Below the pieces are notes generated by a model. The model ran no database searches. It saw only the letters and a list, made by a program, of their open reading frames with translations, and had not been told where the DNA came from. Positions 1-7,067 of a DNA stretch of 8,790 nucleotides are shown here, piece by piece. The number at the start of each line of letters is the position of its first letter. The first letter of the stretch is position 1. The stretch lies in NCBI GenBank assembly GCA_002309475.1, contig DBXJ01000087.1:1-8790 (forward strand). The letters are read 5' to 3'. A program made the position numbers and the translations under genes. Source of the stretch: Bacteroidales bacterium UBA1215 (GTDB lineage: Bacteria > Bacteroidota > Bacteroidia > Bacteroidales > WCHB1-69).

Positions 1-492
1 CCAATTGACTTTGAGAGTGGGAAGCAGGGTGTGGGTGGTTAAATTTAATTTACATACCAATTGTTCATTGTAAACCTTTGTTATACGTGGTTCACATACA
101 TAATACATACCTACACCTATTACTTTGGTAATTCTGAAGGAATATCCTATTTGAATAGCACCATAAGTATATCTTTGAGTATATAATTGAGGGTAGTCTG
201 GATCACCTATATGGCACCAAAACAAATAAGGTACAATTGTATTGAGTTGAATGGTGGAAAGTATGCCGTAACCTATAGAAATTTGGTGACGTCTTTCGGG
301 GATAATATGTTTTCGTTTAGCGGAAAATTCATCAGACGGTTGAGTATCGCCGGCAATGGATACTTGTACATTGTGCATGACGGGTTGTGCTTGCACAATG
401 GTGTCATTTTGTGCCCATACTCCATGATTCCATCCGGAGAAAATAAACAGCAGCACAATTAATGATAAACGATAGTGGTGTTTTGTGTTCAT
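1..492 (-). CDS. Outer-membrane beta-barrel-like protein, 5' part (C-terminus beyond left edge)
   Basis: Reading the minus strand from the ATG at 492-490 gives 164 codons with no stop up to the window edge, so the gene is real but incomplete. The N-terminus is a clear signal peptide: basic start (KHHYR), a hydrophobic core at about residues 9-20, and a likely signal peptidase I cut after A27 (VWA|QND). A Thr/Gln/Ser-rich linker follows to about residue 65. The part from residue 69 alternates polar and hydrophobic residues in strand-like stretches (ISIGYG at 71-76, GAIQIGYSF at 111-119, VIGVGMYY at 124-131, LPTLKVNW at 157-164), as in small Bacteroidales outer-membrane barrels of unknown function. 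From memory, family members share the RRHxISIGYG-type opening and a late strand ending in K-x-N-W. Three cysteines (C93, C133, C147) are unusual for an exported barrel. A TAnnTTTGC box lies 23 bp upstream. The fold is inferred from pattern, and I assign no specific function. Confidence 0.82.
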   Translation of the reverse strand, partial: MNTKHHYRLSLIVLLFIFSGWNHGVWAQNDTIVQAQPVMHNVQVSIAGDTQPSDEFSAKRKHIIPERRHQISIGYGILSTIQLNTIVPYLFWCHIGDPDYPQLYTQRYTYGAIQIGYSFRITKVIGVGMYYVCEPRITKVYNEQLVCKLNLTTHTLLPTLKVNW

Positions 493-515
493 GTATGTTA
501 AATTTTAATTTTTTG

Positions 516-523
516 CAAAAATA
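516..523 (-). promoter_or_regulatory. Bacteroidetes -7 promoter box (TATTTTTG) for the outer-membrane protein gene
   Basis: On the minus strand the sequence is TATTTTTG followed by C, an exact match to the Bacteroidetes -7 consensus TAnnTTTG. It ends 23 bp before the ATG at 492. I see no convincing TTTG -33 element at the expected distance, because the upstream DNA is nearly pure A/T. Confidence 0.6.
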
Positions 524-678
524 GTAAAAATAGAAATATGAAATTTTTATTTAAAAATATTTTTTTTTATGGATTTTCAGATGTTTATAAAATATTTTTA
601 GTTTTCTTGAAAAACGATATCAAAATTTAGGCAGTTTTTTTGTCAGTTTGGTGAGATATTTGTAGCAATAGTATTATC

Positions 679-686
679 TATTTTTG
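679..686 (+). promoter_or_regulatory. Possible second -7 box upstream of bamD
   Basis: TATTTTTG matches TAnnTTTG, with a TTTG at 659-662 lying 16 bp upstream as a possible -33 element. It is about 146 bp before the bamD start, so it would give a long leader. Unlike the other boxes here it is not followed by C. In such AT-rich DNA a chance match is quite possible. Confidence 0.25.
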
Positions 687-796
687 AATCGCAGTATTTT
701 TTATTATGTCAAAATGATTCTTAATTTTAAAAAGCAAACAATAAAGAAAAAAAAACTACGTTGACAAATGTTAGGCAAATATTGAAAAAAAAATTG

Positions 797-804
797 TATT
801 TTTG
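797..804 (+). promoter_or_regulatory. Bacteroidetes -7 promoter box (TATTTTTG) for the bamD-recN operon
   Basis: TATTTTTGC matches TAnnTTTG exactly and ends 28 bp before the bamD ATG. It is the best candidate promoter for the whole six-gene plus-strand block, since none of the internal gaps is long enough for another. The -33 element is weak: no TTTG occurs at about 19-21 bp upstream. A TTG at 782-784 is too near and one at 761-763 too far. Confidence 0.6.
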
Positions 805-832
805 CAAATTTGAATAGGAATATATTAAAATA

Positions 833-1669
833 ATGAATATCAAAAAGATAGTTGGAATGCTTATGGTGATTTTTGCTTTGTGTATAGGGGCGAATCCGTC
901 AGTATATGCTCAAAAAAGCGAAAAACCACAGAAAATTGCCAAGCGTCTTAAAACCAAGGAGGCAAAATATGCCGCTGCCATGGAATATTACCAGAGAGGA
1001 TCATATTTGACTGCTGCTCAGCTATTTGAAGAGATATATCCTTTGTATCTTTCTGCACCGGAAGGAGATACCATTGCCTATTTGTTTGCAGACAGCTATT
1101 TCAAAAACAACGATTATTTAATGGCTGCCTTTCATTTCAACGATTATATCAGGCGTTATCCGCAAAGTCCCAAAGTGGAAGATGCCAGTTTTTATGCTGC
1201 CAAATGCTATTATCTAAATTCTCCGACCTACAATTTGGACCAATCCGATTCAAAAATGGCTATAGAGGGGTTGCAAATGTTTATTTCTTCCTATCCGCAG
1301 AGTAAATATGTGGAAGAAAGCAACCAAATGATAGACGATTTGCGTAATAAGTTGGCACACAAAGATTTCAGTATTGGTTGTATGTATTACAATACTGAAC
1401 GTTATCAGGCAGCACAAGTTTGTCTGCAAAATATGATAAAAGAATATCCAAATTCAGCATATACCGAGGAAGCTATGTTTTATTTGGTGAAAAACAGTTA
1501 TGGCTATGCTCAGAATAGTGTGGAATCTAAAAAAGTGGAACGCTATCAAATGGTGATAGACAATGCCAACAAATTGAGAGCCTATAACGAACAATCCAAA
1601 TTTTTGGAAGAAGCCGACAAGTTGGCAGCCGATGCAAAGAAAAAAAGAGACAAAATATTGAATCATTAA
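833..1669 (+). CDS. bamD: BamD-like outer-membrane assembly TPR protein (no lipobox)
   Basis: BamD is the periplasmic TPR partner of BamA in the machine that inserts beta-barrel proteins into the outer membrane. The 278-residue product has TPR-like helical pairs at about 44-70, 82-110, 143-165 and 178-206. Typical features are tyrosine-rich A-helices and repeat-end YPxS motifs (RRYPQSPK, SSYPQSKY, KEYPNSAY). The LDQSDSKMAIEGLQ segment near 135-148 is the family's LDQ..T..AI..LQ signature. The C-terminus is lysine-rich. The odd point is the N-terminus. Bacteroidetes BamD is normally a lipoprotein with a Cys just after the signal sequence. Here the only early Cys, C17, is preceded by Leu (FALC), a poor lipobox, and the sequence instead offers a signal peptidase I site after A26 (VYA|QKS). 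It is first in its operon, and rpoZ follows after 15 bp, an arrangement usual for Bacteroidales bamD. The family call is firm; the missing lipid anchor is inferred. Confidence 0.88.
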   Translation: MNIKKIVGMLMVIFALCIGANPSVYAQKSEKPQKIAKRLKTKEAKYAAAMEYYQRGSYLTAAQLFEEIYPLYLSAPEGDTIAYLFADSYFKNNDYLMAAFHFNDYIRRYPQSPKVEDASFYAAKCYYLNSPTYNLDQSDSKMAIEGLQMFISSYPQSKYVEESNQMIDDLRNKLAHKDFSIGCMYYNTERYQAAQVCLQNMIKEYPNSAYTEEAMFYLVKNSYGYAQNSVESKKVERYQMVIDNANKLRAYNEQSKFLEEADKLAADAKKKRDKILNH

Positions 1670-1684
1670 AAATAGTATAGATAT

Positions 1685-2005
1685 ATGGACTACAAAAAAA
1701 TTAAAACAGACACAGAATCTGTAACTCGCAATTTAAACGATTTCGACAAAGACACTCATAATATTTACGAAAGTGTAACTATTATGGCCAAACGTGCCAA
1801 TCAAATTTCTACCGAATTGAAAGAAGAGTTGGATGAAAAAATTAAAGATTTCGCCTCTCATGACAGCAGTGCAGAAGAAGGTGTTGAAAATAAAGAACAA
1901 ATAGAGTTAGTACGTTTCTACGAACAAATGCCAAAACCCACACAATTGGCAGTGAAAGAATTTCATGACGGAGAAACCTATTACAGAGAACCCAACGAAG
2001 AATAA
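1685..2005 (+). CDS. rpoZ: DNA-directed RNA polymerase omega subunit, Bacteroidetes type
   Basis: Omega binds the beta' subunit and helps RNA polymerase assemble. The 106-residue product has the N-terminal MDYKK and TVTR-like stretch (SVTRNL at 12-17). Next comes the helix NIYESVTIMAKRANQIS at 26-42, which corresponds to the conserved omega helix carrying A-R-R-A-x-Q in Proteobacteria (AKRANQ at 35-40 here). It ends with the Bacteroidetes-specific tail containing the NKEQIELVRFYE and MPKPT motifs (about 69-86). Length and position, directly between bamD and coaBC, are as in other Bacteroidales. No Shine-Dalgarno sequence is visible before the ATG, which is normal for the phylum. The stop lies 5 bp before coaBC, so the two are surely co-transcribed. 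Nothing in it looks altered. Confidence 0.93.
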   Translation: MDYKKIKTDTESVTRNLNDFDKDTHNIYESVTIMAKRANQISTELKEELDEKIKDFASHDSSAEEGVENKEQIELVRFYEQMPKPTQLAVKEFHDGETYYREPNEE

Positions 2006-2010
2006 GCATT

Positions 2011-3210
2011 ATGAAAAAGCATGTTCTCATAGGCATAAGTGGTGGTATTGCTGCCTATAAGTCGCTGACTTTGATTCGGAGTTTTGTAAAAAACGACTAC
2101 GAAGTAAAAGTGGTGGCAACAGACCATGCTTTAGAATTTGTTACCCCATTGACGATTGAAACATTGAGTGGCAATAAGTTGTATAACAATATGTTTCAAA
2201 CAGGGCAAGAACGAACAACCGAACATATTGCTTTAGCACAGTGGGCAGATGTATTTGTTGTAGCACCTGCCACCGCTAATATTATCGGCAAATATGCCCA
2301 TGGCTTGGCAGATGATGCCCTTTCCACCACCTTGTTGGCATACAAAAAAATATTGTTTATGGCTCCTGCTATGAATGATGCCATGTGGGACAATGAAGCC
2401 GTACAAGCTAATTTGAAAATATTGCAAAACAGGGGTGTGAAAATATTGGAGCCGGGGAGTGGCTTTTTGGCGTGCAACAGCGAAGGAAAAGGCAGAATGA
2501 TGGAGCCGGAAAAGATATTTGAAGCCATAGACAACTATCTTTGTGGCAAAAATAGCGGTTTGCGGGCTTTGGTGTCAGCAGGCGGCACACAAGAACCTAT
2601 TGATGCTGTGCGGTATATCGGCAATCGTTCCTCCGGTTTGATGGGCTTTTGTTTGGCAGAATCCTTGGCACAAAAAGGTGTGCAAGTAGATTTGATAAGC
2701 GGTCCCACATCTTTAACAACTCATCATCCTCTCATTCATCGAATAGATGTTCAAACAGCGGCAGACATGTTGCAAGCTTGTCAAATGGTGGCATCACAGG
2801 TCGATATAATTATTATGGCGGCCGCTGTGGCGGACTATACCCCTGAACATGCAGTGGATTATAAAGTGAAAAAAACTGATGCCACATGGCAAATCCATCT
2901 AAAACCAACGGAAGATATTCTTAAAACACTTTCTTTGCATCGTGCAAACGACCGGCAAATAGTGGTGGGTTTTGCCTTAGAAACCAATGATGAAAAAGAA
3001 AATGCCATCAAAAAATTGAAAACAAAACAATTGGATATGATTGTTTTGAATTCTTTGAACGACAAAGGAGCCGGATTTTCAACCTCTACCAACAAAGTGC
3101 TGCTGATAGACAAAAACGAACAGGTGATAGATATTCCTTTGCAGTCGAAACAAGCTGTGGCAGAAGAAATTGTCAGTCAAATATTGAAAAAAATCAATCA
3201 TCATGAATAA
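2011..3210 (+). CDS. coaBC: Bifunctional phosphopantothenoylcysteine decarboxylase / phosphopantothenate-cysteine ligase
   Basis: This enzyme performs two consecutive steps of coenzyme A synthesis: CoaB joins cysteine to 4'-phosphopantothenate using CTP, and the FMN-dependent CoaC decarboxylates the product. CoaC comes first: GGIAAYK at 11-17, the catalytic His in TEHIALAQWAD (H72), PATANIIGKYAHGLADD at 86-102, the PxMNxxMW motif PAMNDAMW at 119-126, and the active-site Cys in GFLACNSEGKGRM (C155). CoaB follows: GGTQEPIDAVRYIGNRSSG at 191-209, the nucleotide-binding AAAVADY at 270-276, the lysine cluster KVKK at 285-288, and GFALET at 320-325 with the downstream K..D.IVLN stretch. At 399 residues the length is normal for the fusion. 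One deviation: the usual SSGKMG motif reads SSGLMG, with Leu at 210. The start is fixed by GISGGIAAYK beginning at residue 8. The last bases overlap the next gene by 8 bp (ATGAATAA). Confidence 0.96.
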   Translation: MKKHVLIGISGGIAAYKSLTLIRSFVKNDYEVKVVATDHALEFVTPLTIETLSGNKLYNNMFQTGQERTTEHIALAQWADVFVVAPATANIIGKYAHGLADDALSTTLLAYKKILFMAPAMNDAMWDNEAVQANLKILQNRGVKILEPGSGFLACNSEGKGRMMEPEKIFEAIDNYLCGKNSGLRALVSAGGTQEPIDAVRYIGNRSSGLMGFCLAESLAQKGVQVDLISGPTSLTTHHPLIHRIDVQTAADMLQACQMVASQVDIIIMAAAVADYTPEHAVDYKVKKTDATWQIHLKPTEDILKTLSLHRANDRQIVVGFALETNDEKENAIKKLKTKQLDMIVLNSLNDKGAGFSTSTNKVLLIDKNEQVIDIPLQSKQAVAEEIVSQILKKINHHE

Positions 3211-4114
3211 AATATTGTTGGTACCGATTTTTATGTTGATGAGTATAGTCACATTTGCACAAGAACTCAATTGTAGAGTATCGGTAAATGCTGACAATAT
3301 GTCCGGAGAATATGCCTCGCAGGTGAATAAATCTATTTTTAACAATTTACAGCAGGGTCTTGCCTCTTTTCTCAACGAAAGAAGGTGGACAGATTATACA
3401 TTTGAGGTGCAAGAAAAAATTGAATGCAGCATTCAATTGGTGATAGAACAAGCTGTTTCTCCCACTCAATTTACAGGAAAAATCTATGTGCAATTAAGTC
3501 GTCCTGTATTCAATTCAACCTATTCTACGCCGATATTTTCATATCAAGACAATCATTTGTCGTTTAAATATTCTGATAATCAAACGTTTGATTATGATGA
3601 AAGTTCATATTTGTGGACCATTACTTCATTAGCGGCTTATTATGCTTATTTAATGTTAGGCATTACTTTCGATACCTATGCCGATCATGGAGGAGATGCA
3701 TATTATGCTAAAGCCATGAATATTATTTCTACTGTGCCTAACGGAGAAGATGGTTGGTCTACATCGTCAAAAGATTCAAGAAACAGATATTGGGTGCTGG
3801 ATAGCTACTACAACAATCCTCAATCATCTGCATTCCGAACTGCCATGTACAAATACCATCGTCAAGGTTTGGATTTGATGGCACAGGATTTAGAAAATGG
3901 TTATCAAGGTGTATTGGGTAGTTTGGACATGTTGAAAAACATTTATACTAAAAGTACCAACATGTATTGTATGATTTTGTTTGGCATGACCAAATGCAAT
4001 GAAATTGTCAATATGTTTTTAGCTGCCTCGGACGAGCAAAGAGCCCATGCATTGGATGTTATGACTATGATAGATCCTTCCAATACAACAAAATACGATA
4101 AGTTAAGAAAATAA
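3203..4114 (+). CDS. DUF4835 family exported protein
   Basis: This is the protein of unknown function found between coaBC and recN in many Bacteroidota. The 303-residue product begins with a signal peptide: NK, a hydrophobic core at about 4-18, and a cut after A19 (TFA|QELNC). It has the family's early QELNCxVxVNA segment (20-30), an ERRWTDY motif at 59-65, beta-rich sequence to about 125, and a tyrosine-rich segment SLAAYYAYLMLGITFDTY at 142-159. The C-terminal half looks alpha-helical. C24 is not in a lipobox, so the mature protein is probably a soluble periplasmic or outer-membrane-associated protein. I recall some databases linking this family to the type IX secretion system, but nothing in this window tests that. 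Its start codon lies inside the end of coaBC, suggesting translational coupling, and recN follows after 6 bp. Confidence 0.88.
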   Translation: MNKILLVPIFMLMSIVTFAQELNCRVSVNADNMSGEYASQVNKSIFNNLQQGLASFLNERRWTDYTFEVQEKIECSIQLVIEQAVSPTQFTGKIYVQLSRPVFNSTYSTPIFSYQDNHLSFKYSDNQTFDYDESSYLWTITSLAAYYAYLMLGITFDTYADHGGDAYYAKAMNIISTVPNGEDGWSTSSKDSRNRYWVLDSYYNNPQSSAFRTAMYKYHRQGLDLMAQDLENGYQGVLGSLDMLKNIYTKSTNMYCMILFGMTKCNEIVNMFLAASDEQRAHALDVMTMIDPSNTTKYDKLRK

Positions 4115-4120
4115 TTTCTT

Positions 4121-5767
4121 ATGTTGCAGCATATCCATATAGAAAACTATACATTAATAGACACACTTTCTATTGATTTATACAAAGGATTCACTGCCAT
4201 AACAGGCGAAACCGGTGCAGGAAAATCAATGTTTGTGGGAGCTATTAATTTTCTTATGGGGCAAAAAGTGGATGTTTCTGTAATGCGGGATAAAACCAAG
4301 AAAACCATTGTAGAAGCGGTTTTTAAATTGGAAAACGATGACTTACAGCCTCTTTTTGAAAGTCTGAATTTGGATTATGACGAAGAGTGTATTGTAAGAA
4401 GAGAAATCAATTTGCAAGGCAAGTCTCGTTCTTTTGTCAATGATACTCCTGTCAATGCTGCAGATTTGAAAAAAATTACGCTGCAATTGGTGGACATACA
4501 TGCTCAGCATAGCAATATATTGTTGCAAAACAAAGATTTTCAGTTGTCACTCATAGATCAATATGCTCAATTGGATGATGACATACGTCAGTTTAGACAA
4601 ACATATATGAAGTGGAAAGAGTTGAAAAATACTTTTTCAGACATGCAAGCATATATGAACAATAATGACATCAATGATATAGAATGTCAATTGAAAGAAT
4701 TGGAGGAGGCACATCTTGTGGAAGGGGAGCAAAGACAGATAGAAGAACAATTGAAAACTTTGCAGCATTCACAAGAAATACAACAAGTTGTAGGAGAGAG
4801 TTTGAACTTGTTGGACATGTCAGAAATGAATGTTTTACAAATGATGCGAGAAGTAAAACAAAAATTGTCAGGCATCGCTTCCTTTAGTGAAACGTATCAA
4901 CATTTAGAAGATAGAATTAATTCGCAAATCATAGAATTAGAAGATGTTGTCTATGAATTAAATCATTTGTTTGACAATATATCCAATCCTAATCAGGAAA
5001 TAGACCAATTAACGCAGCGTTTGAATTTGCTCAATCGTTTGGAACGTCAAAACAATGTGCAGACAGAAGCAGAATTGATAGCATTGGTAAAAACTTTGCA
5101 AGAGAAGAAAAATGCTATGTTGGATTATGTTTATGAATGTCAGCAATTGCAGCAGCAGTTGGATGAAAAAGAACAATTAATTCAACAATTAGGCAGGCAA
5201 TTAACAAAAAAACGTACCGCAGTTTTGCCTCAAATAGAAACCGCCTTGAAACAACAACTCCGACAGATGAATATGCCGGATGTAGAGGTGAGCATTCAAT
5301 TGATGCAGGATGAACTTACTGCAACGGGTTTTGACGTGCCTTCGTTTTTATTCAATGTCAACAAAGGAATGCAAATGCAAGAAATATCAAAAATTGCCTC
5401 CGGCGGTGAAATATCTCGTTTGATGTTGGCACTTAAATCGTTGATAATTAGTAAAAATGTGCTGTCGACAATTATTTTTGATGAAATTGACACAGGTATT
5501 TCCGGTAGTGTTTCTTCCAAAATGGGTGAAGTGATGAAAAACATTGCTAAAAATTGTCAGGTGATAACTATCACTCATTTGCCACAAATTTCAGCCAAAG
5601 CTGAACATCATTATCTTATCTACAAGCAAACACAAGGTAACACAACCGAGATGCAAATAAAACTATTAGACAGACAAGAGAGGATTGGCGAGTTGGCAAA
5701 AATGATTAGTAACGAAAATGTTACAGATGCTGCATTGAAAACTGCTGAAAATTTGTTGAATGGATAA
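4121..5767 (+). CDS. recN: DNA repair ATPase RecN (SMC-like)
   Basis: RecN is a cytoplasmic SMC-like ATPase that acts early in recombinational repair of double-strand breaks. The 548 residues match the family's usual size of about 550. The N-terminus has the RecN opening MLQHIHIENYTLID and the Walker A motif GETGAGKS at 29-36. A long central part (about 150-375) rich in Glu, Gln, Leu and Lys is the pair of antiparallel coiled coils with a hinge. The C-terminal ATPase half has the ABC signature SGGEISR starting at S427, the Walker B and D-loop sequence IIFDEIDTGISG with D454, and the switch histidine in THLPQISAKA (H486). All catalytic motifs are intact. It has no promoter of its own in the 6-bp gap after the DUF4835 gene. 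The stop overlaps the start of the Nudix gene by 8 bp (ATGGATAA). Confidence 0.96.
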   Translation: MLQHIHIENYTLIDTLSIDLYKGFTAITGETGAGKSMFVGAINFLMGQKVDVSVMRDKTKKTIVEAVFKLENDDLQPLFESLNLDYDEECIVRREINLQGKSRSFVNDTPVNAADLKKITLQLVDIHAQHSNILLQNKDFQLSLIDQYAQLDDDIRQFRQTYMKWKELKNTFSDMQAYMNNNDINDIECQLKELEEAHLVEGEQRQIEEQLKTLQHSQEIQQVVGESLNLLDMSEMNVLQMMREVKQKLSGIASFSETYQHLEDRINSQIIELEDVVYELNHLFDNISNPNQEIDQLTQRLNLLNRLERQNNVQTEAELIALVKTLQEKKNAMLDYVYECQQLQQQLDEKEQLIQQLGRQLTKKRTAVLPQIETALKQQLRQMNMPDVEVSIQLMQDELTATGFDVPSFLFNVNKGMQMQEISKIASGGEISRLMLALKSLIISKNVLSTIIFDEIDTGISGSVSSKMGEVMKNIAKNCQVITITHLPQISAKAEHHYLIYKQTQGNTTEMQIKLLDRQERIGELAKMISNENVTDAALKTAENLLNG

Positions 5768-6332
5768 TAGCGTAACACATCCTTCCAAGATATTGAAATA
5801 TTGTCCTTTTTGCGGTAGCAAAAATTTTCACTGGGATGGAGTGAAATCTCATTGTTGTGCCGATTGCGGCAAACAATTTTATACCAATGCTGCTGGTGCA
5901 GTTATTGCATTGATTGTCAATCAAAAGGGTGAATATTTATTTACCACTAGACGATTAAATCCTCAAAAAGGGAAATTAGATCTTCCGGGAGGCTTTATCG
6001 ATATGGAAGAAACGGCAGAGCAAGCCGTTGTCCGTGAGGTAAAAGAAGAATTAAATCTGGAGGTGGAAACATTACAATTTTGTTGTTCTTTGCCCAATCA
6101 ATATGTTTACAATGGATTGACCTATTTCACCATCGATTTGGTTTTTCGTTGCCAAGTGAAGAATTTGCTTTCCTTGTCAGCTATGGACGATGTGGACAGT
6201 GCAAAATTTTTGTCCTTGGACAAAGTCAATATAGACGAAGTGGGACTTCATTCTGTCAAGGTGTTAGTCAATAAGTTGAAAAATAATGAATTATATGATT
6301 CCTTGAAAACTTCTATGAGTAGGTCCTTGTAG
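5760..6332 (+). CDS. Zinc-ribbon Nudix hydrolase
   Basis: Nudix enzymes cleave nucleoside diphosphates linked to another moiety; the substrate of this one cannot be read from sequence. The 190-residue product has an N-terminal zinc ribbon, CPFC at 15-18 and CADC at 33-36, and then a Nudix fold. The Nudix box starts at G78 and continues with E84 and REVKEEL at 92-98, keeping the metal-binding glutamates. The Gly near the end of the classic box is Asn here (N99). The zinc ribbon resembles NADH pyrophosphatase NudC, but I do not see the NudC SQPWPFPxS motif after the box, so NudC is unlikely. The start is safe: the next Met is residue 82, inside the box. It is co-transcribed with recN by an 8-bp overlap. 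Its 3' end overlaps the convergent dapF gene by 42 bp. Confidence 0.88.
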   Translation: MDNSVTHPSKILKYCPFCGSKNFHWDGVKSHCCADCGKQFYTNAAGAVIALIVNQKGEYLFTTRRLNPQKGKLDLPGGFIDMEETAEQAVVREVKEELNLEVETLQFCCSLPNQYVYNGLTYFTIDLVFRCQVKNLLSLSAMDDVDSAKFLSLDKVNIDEVGLHSVKVLVNKLKNNELYDSLKTSMSRSL

Positions 6333-7067
6333 AAAAATACGGGTAAATTTATTTTCCACTTTTTGCAGATAAACTTGAAATTCACCACCTAAGGTATGAA
6401 TATTTACATGTTCGGTGTTGTTGTGTAGAGCATATACCAATGCTGAAGCAGTAACACCTGTGCCACAAGAAAGAGTTTCGTCTTCTACACCGCGTTCAAA
6501 TGTACGAACAAAAATGTAGTCAGCAAAAGTTTCTACAAAATCTACATTGGTACCTCCCGTGAAGCGGGTGTCATAGCGAAGTAGTTTGCCTTCTTCATAT
6601 ACCGGAAATTGTTGAACGTTAGAGACAAATTTTACAAAATGCGGTGAACCTGTATTGAGAAAATATCCGTCTTCATAGGTCTTTATGTCCAAAACATCGG
6701 TCATTTGTAGTTTGACAATAGTTTCAAGACCATTGTGTGAAAGAATTTCAGCTTGGTGTATGCCGTCAATTCCTTTAAAAGTGGTTGACTGACCGATGAT
6801 ATTCAATTCCTTGGCAAAAGCGACTGCACAGCGACCTCCGTTGCCGCACATGCTGCCTTCCTTTCCATCGGAATTGAAATAGTGCATGACAAAGTCAATG
6901 CCGTCTTCATGGCTTTGTTCAATGGTGATAAGTCCGTCTGCGCCAATGCCGGTTCGTCTATGACAAAGTGCATGCACGTAGGCCACATCCTTACAAAATT
7001 GACCATCTCTGTTATCTATCATAACAAAGTCGTTGCCAGCACCGTGATATTTTACAAAATGTTGCAT
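6291..7067 (-). CDS. dapF: Diaminopimelate epimerase
   Basis: DapF converts LL- to meso-diaminopimelate, the lysine precursor and peptidoglycan cross-linking amino acid, without a cofactor, using two cysteines as acid and base. The 258-residue product shows the N-terminal KYHGAGNDFV motif at 6-15, HRRTGIGADGL at 36-46, and the first catalytic site MCGNGGRC with C74. It also shows NTGSPHFV at 138-145, GGTNVDFV at 171-178, ERGVEDETLSCGTG with the second catalytic Cys C201, and GGEFQV-type sequence near the end. It is slightly shorter than the roughly 274-residue proteobacterial enzymes. The start is set by the motif beginning at residue 6. The ATG shares one base with the stop of the upstream pseudouridine synthase gene (TAATG), so translation is probably coupled. 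In many Bacteroidetes dapF sits beside dapL; here its partner is an rRNA-modification gene. Confidence 0.95.
   Translation of the reverse strand: MQHFVKYHGAGNDFVMIDNRDGQFCKDVAYVHALCHRRTGIGADGLITIEQSHEDGIDFVMHYFNSDGKEGSMCGNGGRCAVAFAKELNIIGQSTTFKGIDGIHQAEILSHNGLETIVKLQMTDVLDIKTYEDGYFLNTGSPHFVKFVSNVQQFPVYEEGKLLRYDTRFTGGTNVDFVETFADYIFVRTFERGVEDETLSCGTGVTASALVYALHNNTEHVNIHTLGGEFQVYLQKVENKFTRIFLQGPTHRSFQGII

Larger units (their letters stand above)
493..832. other. AT-rich divergent intergenic region
   Basis: These 340 bp separate the divergently read outer-membrane protein gene and bamD. They are strongly AT-rich, with long A or T runs (around 559-570 and 748-757). They hold one good -7 box for each flanking gene and one further plus-strand TATTTTTG at 679-686. 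I see no open reading frame with coding character, no strong hairpin, no tRNA-like fold and no direct repeat. Confidence 0.7.

Noticed and set aside
187..462. 91-codon plus-strand open frame
   Set aside because: It is antisense to the outer-membrane protein gene, whose signal peptide, promoter box and 164 open codons are far better evidence. The plus-strand product has no recognisable motif or upstream promoter.
559..570. T-run in the divergent intergenic region considered as a terminator
   Set aside because: Both flanking genes start here rather than end here, and no GC-containing stem precedes the run.
761..766. TTGACA resembling a sigma-70 -35 box upstream of bamD
   Set aside because: No TATAAT-like -10 follows at about 17 bp, and Bacteroidota promoters use a TTTG/TAnnTTTG pattern, which is present at 797-804.
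2196..2534. 112-codon minus-strand frame inside coaBC
   Set aside because: It is antisense to the intact, motif-rich CoaC domain, with no promoter box and no recognisable product.
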